Part shown: one piece after another, positions 27,922 to 35,911 of the stretch
Layout of the letters: the number at the start of each line of letters is the position of its first letter
Numbering within the stretch: the stretch's first letter is position 1
NCBI RefSeq assembly: GCF_019856455.1
Contig: NZ_CP082205.1
Coordinates: forward strand, 2,480,001 to 2,544,000
Source of the DNA: Streptococcus suis
GTDB lineage: Bacteria > Bacillota > Bacilli > Lactobacillales > Streptococcaceae
DNA length: 64,000 nucleotides
Reading direction: 5' to 3'
The notes under the pieces: generated by a model
The model's input: the letters and a program-made list of their open reading frames with translations, nothing else
Database searches by the model: none
What the model was told of the DNA's origin: nothing
Program-made: the position numbers and the translations under genes

Positions 27922-28833
27922 CTAGGGCAAAATGTTCCCTGCACTTCTGTAAATCTCATACCATTCTGGTCTCGTTAAGGTAATCTGGCTCGCTTGAGCA
28001 ATCTTTGTCAAGCGTTCTGGGTTCATAGAACCCACAATCGTTTGAATCTTTGCTGGATGACGCAAAATCCAAGCTACGACAATTGTTTCATGTGAAACAT
28101 TGTATCGCTCTGCTATTTCCCCAATAGTTTGATTTAAAAGAGCATAATCTGGATGGTTGGCAAAAATACCTCGTTGCAAATCAATCAAGAAAGGAGACCA
28201 GGCTTGGATAGTGATTTTTTTAAGCTGGCAATAATCAATCAGTCCACCATCACACATAGTCGCAGCATCATCTTTCATATTGACATGTAGTCCAGCATCA
28301 ATCAAAGGCGTGTGGGCTGGAGAGAGCTGCAATTGATTAACTGCAAGCGGTTGATCGAGATAGGACTGTAATAACTCCATTTGGTAAATGTTTTGGTTGC
28401 TGACGCCAAAATGATGAACCCTCCCTGCTTTTTTCAAGAGATAAAAGGCTTCTGCCACTTCCTCTGCCTCCATTAGAGCATCCGGACGGTGTAAGGCGAG
28501 AACGTCTAAATATTCCGTATCCAAGCGCTTCAAAATCCCATCCACAGATTCCAAAATATACTCTTTTGAGAAATCAAAATAACCTTTACGAATGCCACAT
28601 TTTGATTGGAGAAGCAGGTCCTCACGTTTCAATCCCGCCAATTTTGCCCCCTGAGCAAAACGGATTTCTGACTCACCACCACCATAAATATCCGCATGAT
28701 CAAAAAAGTTAATTCCCTGTCCAACAACTGTATCTAACACTTTAGCAGTTTCCTGCTCGCTCAAACTAGCCATTCGCATACAGCCTAGACCAATTCGTGA
28801 AACTTCTAATCCTGTTTGTCCTAATCTTTGCAT
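27922..28833 (-). CDS. Aldo-keto reductase, YdhF-like
   Basis: A 303-residue NADPH-dependent oxidoreductase with a TIM barrel. The catalytic tetrad is visible: Asp and Tyr in FFDHADIYGGGESE, Lys in LLLQSKCG and His in VLALHRPD. The cofactor loop is near the end (IQTIVGSMNPERL). Substrates are likely small aldehydes or ketones, not identifiable from sequence. The upstream DNA has a TTGTAAACGCTTTTCA sequence resembling a cre site (28838-28862), so sugar control is possible. Confidence 0.88.
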   Translation of the reverse strand: MQRLGQTGLEVSRIGLGCMRMASLSEQETAKVLDTVVGQGINFFDHADIYGGGESEIRFAQGAKLAGLKREDLLLQSKCGIRKGYFDFSKEYILESVDGILKRLDTEYLDVLALHRPDALMEAEEVAEAFYLLKKAGRVHHFGVSNQNIYQMELLQSYLDQPLAVNQLQLSPAHTPLIDAGLHVNMKDDAATMCDGGLIDYCQLKKITIQAWSPFLIDLQRGIFANHPDYALLNQTIGEIAERYNVSHETIVVAWILRHPAKIQTIVGSMNPERLTKIAQASQITLTRPEWYEIYRSAGNILP

Positions 28834-28880
28834 TTATCTTCTCCCTTGTAAACGCTTTTCATATTTCTTATTATAACAGA

Positions 28881-28904
28881 AAAACTCAGCCGAAACTGAG
28901 TTTT
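28881..28904 (-). terminator. Terminator of the glycosyltransferase gene
   Basis: AAAACTCAG and CTGAGTTTT form a 9-bp stem around CCGAAA, overlapping the stop codon at 28903-28905, followed by TTCTG on the reverse strand. Confidence 0.75.
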
Positions 28905-29916
28905 AGTTAAAACCATAAATTCTTTTCGCGATTTTATAGACGGCATTGGAAATTTTTCGACCTGGGTAACCGTAAAGGTTGGTTAATTGTCCGAGTAACC
29001 CTTTTCGAACGATTTTAAATAGAGCTGGATTATTATCCCGAATATAGTGCCAGAGTTCCTGCTTCTTCATCATATGCTCAGCAGTACCAGCACGATTGAG
29101 AAGAGCACAGGAGATAATGGTGGTAATTTCTACATGATTAAGCAAGTAACTTCGCAAATCAGGATTGTCAATCGCCTCCAAGTCTAAATTATCTACCAAA
29201 ATTCGATTGACTTTTAACTGCTGGTCAATGCGCTTAATCATGACGGATTCATTGACAGACTGGTCATTTCGCCCAATAAAGTAACGATAAAAATCTACTG
29301 GCAGATAGAACATCGTTTTCACAGCCTGCAAAGGAGTAAATACAAAAATATTATCCACATAAAAAGTATGCTCTGGCAGAACAAGACCAACCTCACGCAG
29401 TAAATCTGTCCTGTAAATCAAGGAATGCATCATCATGTATTGCCCCTTGGAAAATGCCCCCACATCTTCCCAGCCAAAAATCCGATTTTCTGGTAAAACA
29501 TCCTGATAAGACATGGATTTTTTGCGAGATTGTCCCTCTTTTTCATAAACAAAGTTGGAGATAAAAGCATCAACTGGCGTATTTTCATCTTCCAAAGCCT
29601 GCAAACTCTCTAGGATCTTCAAATAGGCCCTGGTATCGACCCAGTCATCTGAATCTACAACTTTAAAGTACTTCCCCTTGGCCTCACGTATCCCTGTATT
29701 AACAGCTCCGCCATGACCCTTATTCTCTTGATAAATAGCTCGTACATTCGAAAATTGATTAGCAAGTTCCTCTGCAATTTCCTGAGTCCGATCGGTCGAA
29801 CCATCGTTAATAATCAGAATTTCAACCTTGTCCCCACCCATTACAAGGGAATGAACACAGTAATGAAGGTAGGCCTCCGAATTATAGCTCGGAATAGCAA
29901 TGCTTAGTAAGGTCAT
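28903..29916 (-). CDS. Family 2 glycosyltransferase
   Basis: The ATG at 29916 (MTLLSIAIPSYNS) follows GGAGAGAAAG, so it is preferred to the in-frame ATG at 29937; the product is 337 residues. GT-A features are IAIPSYNSEAYL, INDGSTDRTQE, the NKGHGGAVNTGI loop and the DxD-type VDSDDWV that binds the nucleotide sugar with metal. No membrane helix is present. Closest in look to streptococcal enzymes of wall polysaccharide or glycolipid synthesis, but donor and acceptor are unknown. It stands alone between a phosphoesterase and an aldo-keto reductase. Confidence 0.88.
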   Translation of the reverse strand: MTLLSIAIPSYNSEAYLHYCVHSLVMGGDKVEILIINDGSTDRTQEIAEELANQFSNVRAIYQENKGHGGAVNTGIREAKGKYFKVVDSDDWVDTRAYLKILESLQALEDENTPVDAFISNFVYEKEGQSRKKSMSYQDVLPENRIFGWEDVGAFSKGQYMMMHSLIYRTDLLREVGLVLPEHTFYVDNIFVFTPLQAVKTMFYLPVDFYRYFIGRNDQSVNESVMIKRIDQQLKVNRILVDNLDLEAIDNPDLRSYLLNHVEITTIISCALLNRAGTAEHMMKKQELWHYIRDNNPALFKIVRKGLLGQLTNLYGYPGRKISNAVYKIAKRIYGFN

Positions 29917-30000
29917 CTTTCTCTCCATTTGACACAATTTGTTACTATTTTATCATATTTTTAGGAAAGTTGCAGAGGATAATTATTTTTCAAGGCCAAC

Positions 30001-30052
30001 TTATTCACAACCTGTGGATAAGTTGTGGATTTCTAGAATATTCTGTGGATAA
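30001..30052. promoter_or_regulatory. Cluster of DnaA-box-like 9-mers
   Basis: In 52 bp there are two exact TGTGGATAA (30013-30021, 30044-30052), one TTATTCACA (30001-30009, one mismatch from TTATCCACA) and one TGTGGATTT (30024-30032). It is just downstream of the phosphoesterase stop and upstream of the glycosyltransferase. No dnaA or dnaN gene is in the window, so this is not shown to be an origin; DnaA titration or transcriptional control is possible. Confidence 0.6.
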
Positions 30053-30058
30053 CTACTA

Positions 30059-31411
30059 TCAGTTTTTGGTGGTAATTGCTAGTTTTTCCACATCTCGACT
30101 TTGACTCCGTTTTATAATCACATCAAGATAATCAGCCAAGAAACTTCTCGGTGATGCTGCTTGCAAGGTCTGATAGGCTTGGCTTGGAAATACCTTCTCA
30201 TCTAGCCAAGTCTGATCTAATTTTTCTCCTGAAAAATAAGCACGGTTGGCCGGCATGATAAATTGTGAAATAGCATCTGCCGTCTCGCCGTCATACCAAC
30301 GCTCATCGTTTAACACATTGTGGACCATGATGTCACTGGTATTGTCAAAGACAGTTTGTAAGTAGGTAACGTGATCCTGCAAATTTGGATCACTAGGTTG
30401 GTGCTTTTCTGTCCACGAAGCCATATCAAGTTGAGTTTTTTGATAGTGAATGCTTGTATCATCAAGGCTCAATTGGCCGATAATAGCTGGATAAATAGAA
30501 AATGCTCCATTGACCACTTCAGTATAGCTGACTTGCCCCAAATCTTCTTCAACAATATTCTGAGAATGCGTGTGTCCAGAAAAACCAAATTGAATGCCAT
30601 ATTGATTGAACAAAGCCTTCAAATCGGCAGCATTATCCAAAGTGTACCCTTTTGTCAGCATAGCATGCTGTTGCAAGACATTGTGATGGACAACAGGTAT
30701 CAGGCTCACTCCAGCTTCCTTAGCTGACTTAAGTTGTACTTCTATCCAATCCAAGGTCTCTTTTTTGATACGTCCATTGGTTGGAGGAGCTCCTTTTCCG
30801 TAGCCGTCAGAGTAGATGTTGCTGTCTATCATCAGAAACCAAGCATTTGAAAATGGCTTGGCTAGATAGCTCAATGAGTCTTTATCACGACTGCTAGCTT
30901 GTTGATAACCGTGATTGACAAATAGCTCTGCAAATTGCTGAGCAGTGACCTGATCCGTCACTATCTGCTGGTCTCCCTTAAAGGCCCTAGCCCATCCACT
31001 GGCAATATCATGGTTGCCAGGAATCACCAAAACCTCCGTTCCTTTTTCTTCAATCCGGGTAAAATATTGCGCCAACTCAACCATGCTCTGCTTTTCTCCA
31101 TTAAGAGTCAAATCTCCACTGACTAGTAACAAGGAAGGATGTTCACGCTCAACCTGCTCAACCAAAGCCTCCATCCGCTCTTTTCCATAACGTAAATCCT
31201 TGCCAGCAGCTGTTTTTTCTATATAAGAAAATGCCTCTCCATCATCAAATAAATCCTGTGATAAATAATGCAAATCAGTGATAATCCAGATTTTATTCTG
31301 GTCTGTTAGTTCAACCTCGATATAGGATTGCTGACGCTGACCAGCAATAGCAGACCAAATCAAAACAATGACTGCAATAGCTCCTAACAATAATACTATT
31401 TTCTTCTTCAT
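30059..31411 (-). CDS. Exported/membrane-anchored metallophosphoesterase
   Basis: A 450-residue protein with an N-terminal membrane anchor or signal (residues 5-24, IVLLLGAIAVIVLIWSAIAG) and a calcineurin-like catalytic domain. Metal-binding motifs occur in order: ITDLHYLSQD, VSGDLTLNG, IPGNHDI, VVHHNV and FSGHTHSQN. It therefore acts outside the membrane on phosphodiester or nucleotide substrates; the exact substrate is unknown. The C-terminal 120 residues are helical and of unknown role. It is not coupled to its neighbours except for the DnaA-box cluster right after its stop. Confidence 0.88.
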   Translation of the reverse strand: MKKKIVLLLGAIAVIVLIWSAIAGQRQQSYIEVELTDQNKIWIITDLHYLSQDLFDDGEAFSYIEKTAAGKDLRYGKERMEALVEQVEREHPSLLLVSGDLTLNGEKQSMVELAQYFTRIEEKGTEVLVIPGNHDIASGWARAFKGDQQIVTDQVTAQQFAELFVNHGYQQASSRDKDSLSYLAKPFSNAWFLMIDSNIYSDGYGKGAPPTNGRIKKETLDWIEVQLKSAKEAGVSLIPVVHHNVLQQHAMLTKGYTLDNAADLKALFNQYGIQFGFSGHTHSQNIVEEDLGQVSYTEVVNGAFSIYPAIIGQLSLDDTSIHYQKTQLDMASWTEKHQPSDPNLQDHVTYLQTVFDNTSDIMVHNVLNDERWYDGETADAISQFIMPANRAYFSGEKLDQTWLDEKVFPSQAYQTLQAASPRSFLADYLDVIIKRSQSRDVEKLAITTKN

Positions 31412-31453
31412 ACCTTAAAAGTATATCATCTTAGAGATAGAGGGACAAGAAAA

Positions 31454-31487
31454 AGAAGCTCGACCTTCTTTCTGCCGAGCCTCTTGT
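31454..31487 (-). terminator. Terminator of the flavoprotein gene
   Basis: On the reverse strand GAGGCTCG pairs with CGAGCTTC (one G-U pair), and TTTTTC follows. Confidence 0.7.
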
Positions 31488-31496
31488 ATCTACAAT

Positions 31497-33014
31497 TTAT
31501 TTCTTAGCAAATCCTACTGCTTGTTCACCAGCCTGACGACCAAATACGATGATGTCTGCTACTGCATTACCACCAATACGGTTTTGACCATGAACACCAC
31601 CAGTTACTTCACCAGCAGCATAAAGACCTGAAATTGCTGAACCATCTGTTTTCAATACTTCAGTATTGGTATTGATTTTCACACCACCCATTGTATGGTG
31701 AATACCAGGCGCAACTTTAATGGCATGGTAAGAACCAGTATTCAAAGCATGGTCCATACCTGATGTACGACCAAATGCCGCATCATTCTTATCTGCTACA
31801 GCCTTGTTCCAAGTATCAAGTGTTGTTTGAAGTGTGTCCGCAGGTAAGTCAATTTCTTTAGCCAAATCTGCAAGAGTAGCACCCGTTTTTACAAGTCCTT
31901 TTTCTTCGTATTGAGCAATAGCCTTCACACGATCTTTCAAGGCATCATCAAAGATAACGTAAGCGTAGTTAGGATCTAATGCATTAATCGCTGCTGAAAC
32001 TTTATCACGAGTTTCCAATTCGTTAACAAAACGCTCACCTTTTGAGTTGACAAGGATAGCACCTTCGCCACGAACTGCTTCTGTAATCAAGTAAGAAGTT
32101 TCTTGCTCAACACTTGGGTGAATTTGGATTTGTTCCATATCAACAGTTGCTGCACCTTCTGATTCAGCAAGTGCAATACCGTCACCTGTTGAACCTTCTT
32201 GGTTAGTTGTAACATAACCTTTCAATGCTGGATTTAATTTAGCAACCATTTCCAAATCAGCACCGAAACCACCTGTCGCCAATACAACTGCTTTAGCTGA
32301 GATTTTCTTCGTTTCACCAGCAATCTTCACTTCAACACCTGTCACAGCTCCATCCTTGTCTTGGAGTTTTGTAACATCTGCATTGACAAAAATTGGTACT
32401 TCACGTTCAACAAGATTGTGGTAAAGACCATTTACCAAGTAGCCACCGACAGCTGAACCATCTGCAGGACGGTGTGTACGTTTTTCGCTCATACCACCAG
32501 TTGTAGTTAGGTTGCTAAGAGTGATCCCCATTCCATCCAACCAGTCAATTGCACTAGCAGAGTTATCTACAAGATAACGAAGCAATTCAGGATCATTAGT
32601 TCCTTTACCACCTTTAAGCGTTTCTTCATAGAATTTATCGTTTGTATCAGCAATGCCCTCCGCTTCTTGGAATTTGGTTTGTGAAGCATTCATACCAGCT
32701 GATGATTTAGCCGTATTACCACCGATAACAGGCATTTTCTCCAAGAGAGCAACACTAGCACCAGCGTCTTTAGCTGAGATAGCTGCCGACATACCTGCAC
32801 CACCTGAACCAACAACGATAACATCGTAGCTATCTTTCAACTCAGATGGATCTGTATAAACTTTCTCAGATGCACCTGAAACAGCTTCTTCTGATGAAGA
32901 AGAAGTCGTAGATGATGAAGATGTAGCTGTCTTTTCAGACTTACCTCCACACGCCACTAAAAACAAAACAGCAAGTAGACTCATCAACAAGCCTAACCAA
33001 GCTTTCTTTTTCAT
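31497..33014 (-). CDS. Fumarate reductase/flavocytochrome c-like lipoprotein
   Basis: The start at 33014 follows GGAGGTTTAT; the in-frame ATG at 33026 overlaps that ribosome binding site. The 505-residue product has a lipobox LVAC (Cys22), a Ser/Thr-rich linker (about 25-60), then an FAD domain (VVGSGGAGMSAAISAKDAGA) and a fumarate-reductase core (GGNTAKSSAGMNAS, GIHHTMGGVKI, GEVTGGVHGQNRIGGNA). It would reduce fumarate or a related acceptor at the outer face of the membrane. The FMN-binding domain common in such extracellular proteins is missing, so the electron donor is unclear. Rex-like boxes overlap its promoter. Confidence 0.9.
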   Translation of the reverse strand: MKKKAWLGLLMSLLAVLFLVACGGKSEKTATSSSSTTSSSSEEAVSGASEKVYTDPSELKDSYDVIVVGSGGAGMSAAISAKDAGASVALLEKMPVIGGNTAKSSAGMNASQTKFQEAEGIADTNDKFYEETLKGGKGTNDPELLRYLVDNSASAIDWLDGMGITLSNLTTTGGMSEKRTHRPADGSAVGGYLVNGLYHNLVEREVPIFVNADVTKLQDKDGAVTGVEVKIAGETKKISAKAVVLATGGFGADLEMVAKLNPALKGYVTTNQEGSTGDGIALAESEGAATVDMEQIQIHPSVEQETSYLITEAVRGEGAILVNSKGERFVNELETRDKVSAAINALDPNYAYVIFDDALKDRVKAIAQYEEKGLVKTGATLADLAKEIDLPADTLQTTLDTWNKAVADKNDAAFGRTSGMDHALNTGSYHAIKVAPGIHHTMGGVKINTNTEVLKTDGSAISGLYAAGEVTGGVHGQNRIGGNAVADIIVFGRQAGEQAVGFAKK

Positions 33015-33044
33015 ATAAACCTCCAATTTTTATCTGATATTAGT

Positions 33045-33097
33045 ATTATACAAGATTGTGAAATGTTTTTCAATCTGTTTTGAAATATTTTTCACAA
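33045..33097 (-). promoter_or_regulatory. Promoter with Rex-like operators for the fumarate-reductase-like gene
   Basis: On the reverse strand TTGAAA (33073-33068), 17 bp and TATAAT (33050-33045) form the promoter. TTGTGAA-ATGT-TTTTCAA (33056-33073) matches the Rex pattern TTGTGAAnnnnTTCACAA at 12 of 14 positions and overlaps the -35 box and spacer. A weaker copy with an intact TTCACAA half is at 33080-33097. Rex would link expression to the NADH/NAD+ ratio. The IS200-type element begins within a few bases of the second box. Confidence 0.6.
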
Positions 33098-33100
33098 GTC

Positions 33101-33810
33101 ATAACCACCCGTGAAAACGGGTGGCTTGTACACCGGCTATAAGCCGTTTCTCTCCAGCGACGTCTAAAGACGTTCGCTGAACTTCGTTCAGGTTAGTGCT
33201 ATAATTACTTGACTAATGCCCGTAACAACGGGCTTTTATCTCGTTCTAAAACTACCATCTGAAAATGGATCTTCATACTCTTTGACACTCAATTTATCAA
33301 GTGCAATGTCATTTTTCTCCTGCTCGCGAATATATTTCGCAACTGTCTTTTCATTCAGTCCAACGGTACTAACATAGTAGCCTCTGGCCCAAAACTTTCG
33401 ATTTCCATACTTATATTTTAAATTAGCGTGTTTATCAAATATCATTAGAGCACTTTTGCTTTTCAAATATCCCATAAAATCGGAAATCGAAAGTTTCGGA
33501 GGTATCAAAACAAGCATATGAACATGGTCTGGCATCATGTGTCCCTCAATGATTTCCACGCCTTTGTATTGACATAGATGACGGAAAATATCAATTAAGT
33601 CCTGTCTAATTTTGTAGTAAATGGATTTTCTTCGGTACTTAGGTGTGAAAACTATGTGATATTTGCACATCCATTTGGTATGTGATAAACTGTAACTGGT
33701 TTTAGCCATTTCTTTTTCCTCCTTTATCTAACCTGAACAATTTGATTATAACAGGAAAAAGAAATGGAAGCTCAAAGCCTTGGCAGCCACCAGCATAGCT
33801 GGTGGTTTTC
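33101..33810 (-). mobile_element. IS200-type insertion sequence
   Basis: About 710 bp, the usual IS200 length, with a Y1 transposase and hairpin ends instead of inverted repeats. CCACCCGT/ACGGGTGG (33105-33124) is at the transposase-3' side and CCACCAGC/GCTGGTGG (33787-33805) at the 5' side. More hairpins lie inside: CGGC/GCCG at 33134-33146, AGCGACGTCT/AGACGTTCGCT at 33156-33178, and CCCGT/ACGGG at about 33219-33232. Exact ends cannot be fixed by eye since IS200 makes no target duplication. Confidence 0.85.
33236..33709 (-). CDS. tnpA: IS200/IS605-family transposase TnpA
   Basis: A 157-residue Y1 HUH transposase that moves the element as single-stranded DNA. The HUH motif is in MPDHVHMLVLI. 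The probable catalytic Tyr is in KTVAKYIREQEKND. YHIVFTPKYRRK and RKFWARGYYVSTVG are family signatures. Length is normal for IS200-type TnpA, and no tnpB is present, so the element is of the IS200 rather than IS605 type. The frame looks intact, so the element may be mobile. Confidence 0.95.
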   Translation of the reverse strand: MAKTSYSLSHTKWMCKYHIVFTPKYRRKSIYYKIRQDLIDIFRHLCQYKGVEIIEGHMMPDHVHMLVLIPPKLSISDFMGYLKSKSALMIFDKHANLKYKYGNRKFWARGYYVSTVGLNEKTVAKYIREQEKNDIALDKLSVKEYEDPFSDGSFRTR

Positions 33811-33892
33811 TTGTTTTTCTCTACGAGAAAAACTGGCTCGAAGCCATAATATAAAAATGTATGAAATTCACTTCATACATTCTTAAAACTAT

Positions 33893-34342
33893 TTACTGCC
33901 CTTGAAGAGCTAAAAAATTCTCTATTTCGGATAGCGTTGCTTGACTCCCTTTACGAAGTATTCCAGATAGTTTACCCGATTTATGATAAGTTAAACTAGG
34001 AACCGTAGCAAGACCTTGACTCTGTCGAAATTGTTGTATTTTTCCATTCGGATCCGACTCGCTATCTAAATAGTAGATCGTCGCATGTGATTGCTCTACT
34101 GCCTCTGTTAACTTTGGAACAAAATCTCGACAATAAGGGCATGTCTCCCGACCTATGTATAATATAAATTCTTCCTCGTCTTGGACCTTTTGCTCCACTT
34201 CGTCTATCGAAATAGCCTGGTAACTCTTTACAGCCTTCACATAGTCTGATTCATTTGGCGTAGCCGCTGATTGAGATAGAAAGAAGGCCCCACCTACGAC
34301 CAAAATAGCTCATAGCACTAGCAAAAAATACTTACGCCACAT
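33893..34342 (-). pseudogene. Thioredoxin-like protein gene with an in-frame TGA in its N-terminal membrane segment
   Basis: From ATG 34342 (after GAGGAGGGA) the reverse strand reads MWRKYFLLVL-TGA-AILVVGGAFFLSQSA and continues for 136 residues. The rest has a thioredoxin fold with TCPYC as active site, resembling bacteriocin-transport-accessory (PedC-type) proteins. The TGA cuts a single signal/anchor helix in two. A TTG just after it (34303) could restart translation, but without the anchor's beginning. A point change (for example TGG to TGA) or a base-calling error would explain it. It lies between the IS200-type element and rpsD. Confidence 0.7.
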
Positions 34343-34364
34343 AATCCCTCCTCAAATACAGACA

Positions 34365-34389
34365 AAAAGCCCTTGTAAATAGGGCTTTT
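34365..34389 (-). terminator. Terminator of rpsD
   Basis: AAAAGCCC (34365-34372) and GGGCTTTT (34382-34389) form a stem, and TTTGTC follows on the reverse strand. Confidence 0.85.
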
Positions 34390-34407
34390 AAAATATCGAT
34401 ACAAATC

Positions 34408-35019
34408 TTAGAGCATTTTGTTGTAGAATTCTACGACAAGAGCTTCGTTGATTTCTGGGTTGATTTCGTCGCGTTCTGGCAAGCGAGTCAATGAACCTTC
34501 AAGCTTTTCAGCATCGAATGATACGAAAGCTGGACGGCCAAGAGTTGCTTCAACAGCTTCAAGGATAGCTGGAACTTTGATTGACTTCTCACGAACTGAG
34601 ATCACTTGACCAACTTCAACGCGGTATGAAGGGATATCAACGCGTTTGCCGTCAACAAGGATGTGACCGTGGTTTACGAATTGACGTGCTTGACGACGAG
34701 TAGTTGCCAAACCAAGACGGTAAACAACGTTGTCCAAACGACGCTCCAAAAGAAGCATGAAGTTGAAACCAAGAGTACCTTGTTTGATTTTAGTAGCTTG
34801 TACGAACAAGTTACGGAATTGTTTTTCACCCAAACCGTAAGAGAAACGCAATTTTTGTTTCTCAGCCAATTGCAAACCGTATTCTGACAATTTAGAACGG
34901 TTGTTTGGTCCGTGTTGACCTGGTACGTAGTTACGACGTGCCAATTCTTTACCTGTACCTGTCAATGACAAGCCAAGACGACGAGCTTGTTTCCAAGATG
35001 GTCCTGTATAACGTGACAT
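34408..35019 (-). CDS. rpsD: 30S ribosomal protein S4
   Basis: A 203-residue primary 16S rRNA-binding protein, normal length for the zinc-free type. The start is [26 protein letters not shown], and the S4 RNA-binding domain ([35 protein letters not shown]) lies at about residues 90-155. It follows AGGAGG. It is a single-gene unit in a long-leader transcript. In several bacteria S4 represses its own mRNA by binding the leader, so the 260-nt leader here may serve that purpose. Confidence 0.98.
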   Translation of the reverse strand: MSRYTGPSWKQARRLGLSLTGTGKELARRNYVPGQHGPNNRSKLSEYGLQLAEKQKLRFSYGLGEKQFRNLFVQATKIKQGTLGFNFMLLLERRLDNVVYRLGLATTRRQARQFVNHGHILVDGKRVDIPSYRVEVGQVISVREKSIKVPAILEAVEATLGRPAFVSFDAEKLEGSLTRLPERDEINPEINEALVVEFYNKML

Positions 35020-35278
35020 GTGTTATGTCCTCCTAAAAATAAAAATTTCCGTCATTTCGTTTCTCTTTTATTACGTCGTTAAGTCGGCTTGGCATACCTC
35101 GGTATAGCCTGCACCTCCTTGCCTACTACTAAAAGGAAACAAAAAGACTTGTCTGTAGGAAATAACGTTTTAAGCAAACCTGATTCGTGCAGGAGGCCTT
35201 CATCGAAACAGCAACGATTACTCTTCTTGCTGACCTTCTGTTGACGAGCTTCATTTTGCTCTGCTGTTATTTCACACA
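35020..35278 (-). promoter_or_regulatory. Long structured rpsD leader, candidate S4 autoregulatory RNA
   Basis: The promoter predicts a transcript start near 35278, giving about 260 nt before rpsD. It holds hairpins such as GGCTATACC-GAG-GGTATGCC around 35094-35117. A region of it (about 35085-35125 on the plus strand, CGGCTTGGCATACC...AGCCTGCACCTC) resembles the RUP-like repeat at 36708-36808. A 66-codon frame crosses it but looks non-coding: it has no good start site. A regulatory RNA is inferred. Confidence 0.5.
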
Positions 35279-35284
35279 AAATTT

Positions 35285-35313
35285 AGTATAACACAAAAAA
35301 AAGGCTCTGTAAA
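35285..35313 (-). promoter_or_regulatory. rpsD promoter embedded in the upstream terminator
   Basis: TTTACA (35313-35308), 17 bp and TATACT (35290-35285) on the reverse strand form a strong promoter. Its -35 box and spacer coincide with the loop and second arm of the tlpA terminator hairpin. Confidence 0.7.
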
Positions 35314-35322
35314 GCCTTTTTT
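35299..35322 (-). terminator. Terminator of the ccdA-tlpA operon
   Basis: On the reverse strand AAAAGGCT pairs with AGCCTTTT around TTACAG, and eight T follow, 8 bp after the tlpA stop. Confidence 0.8.
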
Positions 35323-35329
35323 ATCGTTC

Positions 35330-35893
35330 TTATTGCATTTCTTCCAATAATTCAACCAACTTATCCTTTTGAACCTGTCCTGCAAAAGAAACCTTGAGGG
35401 TCCCATCACTATTGATAAGGATATGTGTCGGAAAAGCAGCAATACCAAAATGTGTCATAGCCTGATCTTTGGTATCAAACAAGACTGGATAGGTCGCTCC
35501 TAGCTCACTAGCCTTCTCCAAGATCTCATCCTTGCTCACATCCGCAGGATTGGTATTCGCAAACTCAGCATCCTCAGGTGATGTAATTGACAAAAAGACA
35601 AAATCTTCCTTATCCTTATACTCTTGATAGACCTCCTCCAATTCTGGGATTTCTCTCTGACAAGGACCACACCAGGTCGCCCAAACATTGATGTAAATCT
35701 TTTTTCCCTTGTAATCCGCCAGATTGACATCCTTTCCATCCTTATCCTTTAGGGAAAAATCTAGCGTGACCGGTTGATTTGCCTGTAAAGTCGACTCAGT
35801 AGAAGACGGACTGACCAATGGTAAGAGAGAGCAGGCGGTCAAAACAAAGCAAGAAACAAGTAAGCAAACGACAATTGATACCAACTTTTTCAT
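35330..35893 (-). CDS. TlpA/ResA-like thioredoxin lipoprotein
   Basis: A 187-residue lipoprotein (lipobox LTAC, Cys21) with a thioredoxin-like domain. The active site is WATWCGPCQ near residue 75 and the cis-Pro is in IAAFPTHILI. It is an extracellular thiol reductase comparable to pneumococcal Etrx proteins. It is the second gene after ccdA (18-bp gap), and CcdA passes electrons from cytosolic thioredoxin to it. In pneumococcus a methionine sulfoxide reductase follows in the operon; here a terminator follows instead, so the final substrate is encoded elsewhere or differs. Confidence 0.92.
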   Translation of the reverse strand: MKKLVSIVVCLLVSCFVLTACSLLPLVSPSSTESTLQANQPVTLDFSLKDKDGKDVNLADYKGKKIYINVWATWCGPCQREIPELEEVYQEYKDKEDFVFLSITSPEDAEFANTNPADVSKDEILEKASELGATYPVLFDTKDQAMTHFGIAAFPTHILINSDGTLKVSFAGQVQKDKLVELLEEMQ

Positions 35894-35911
35894 AAATAAA
35901 TCCTTTCTATC

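Noticed and set aside
30001..30052. Chromosomal origin oriC
   Set aside because: DnaA-like boxes are present but no dnaA, dnaN or AT-rich unwinding region of origin size is adjacent.
33104..33232. CRISPR-like repeats
   Set aside because: The hairpins differ from each other and have no regular spacing; they belong to the IS200-type element. No CRISPR array or cas gene is in the window.
35079..35279. A 66-codon reverse-strand gene before rpsD
   Set aside because: No ribosome binding site, the reading is unlike a protein, and it begins at the predicted transcription start; it is treated as leader RNA.
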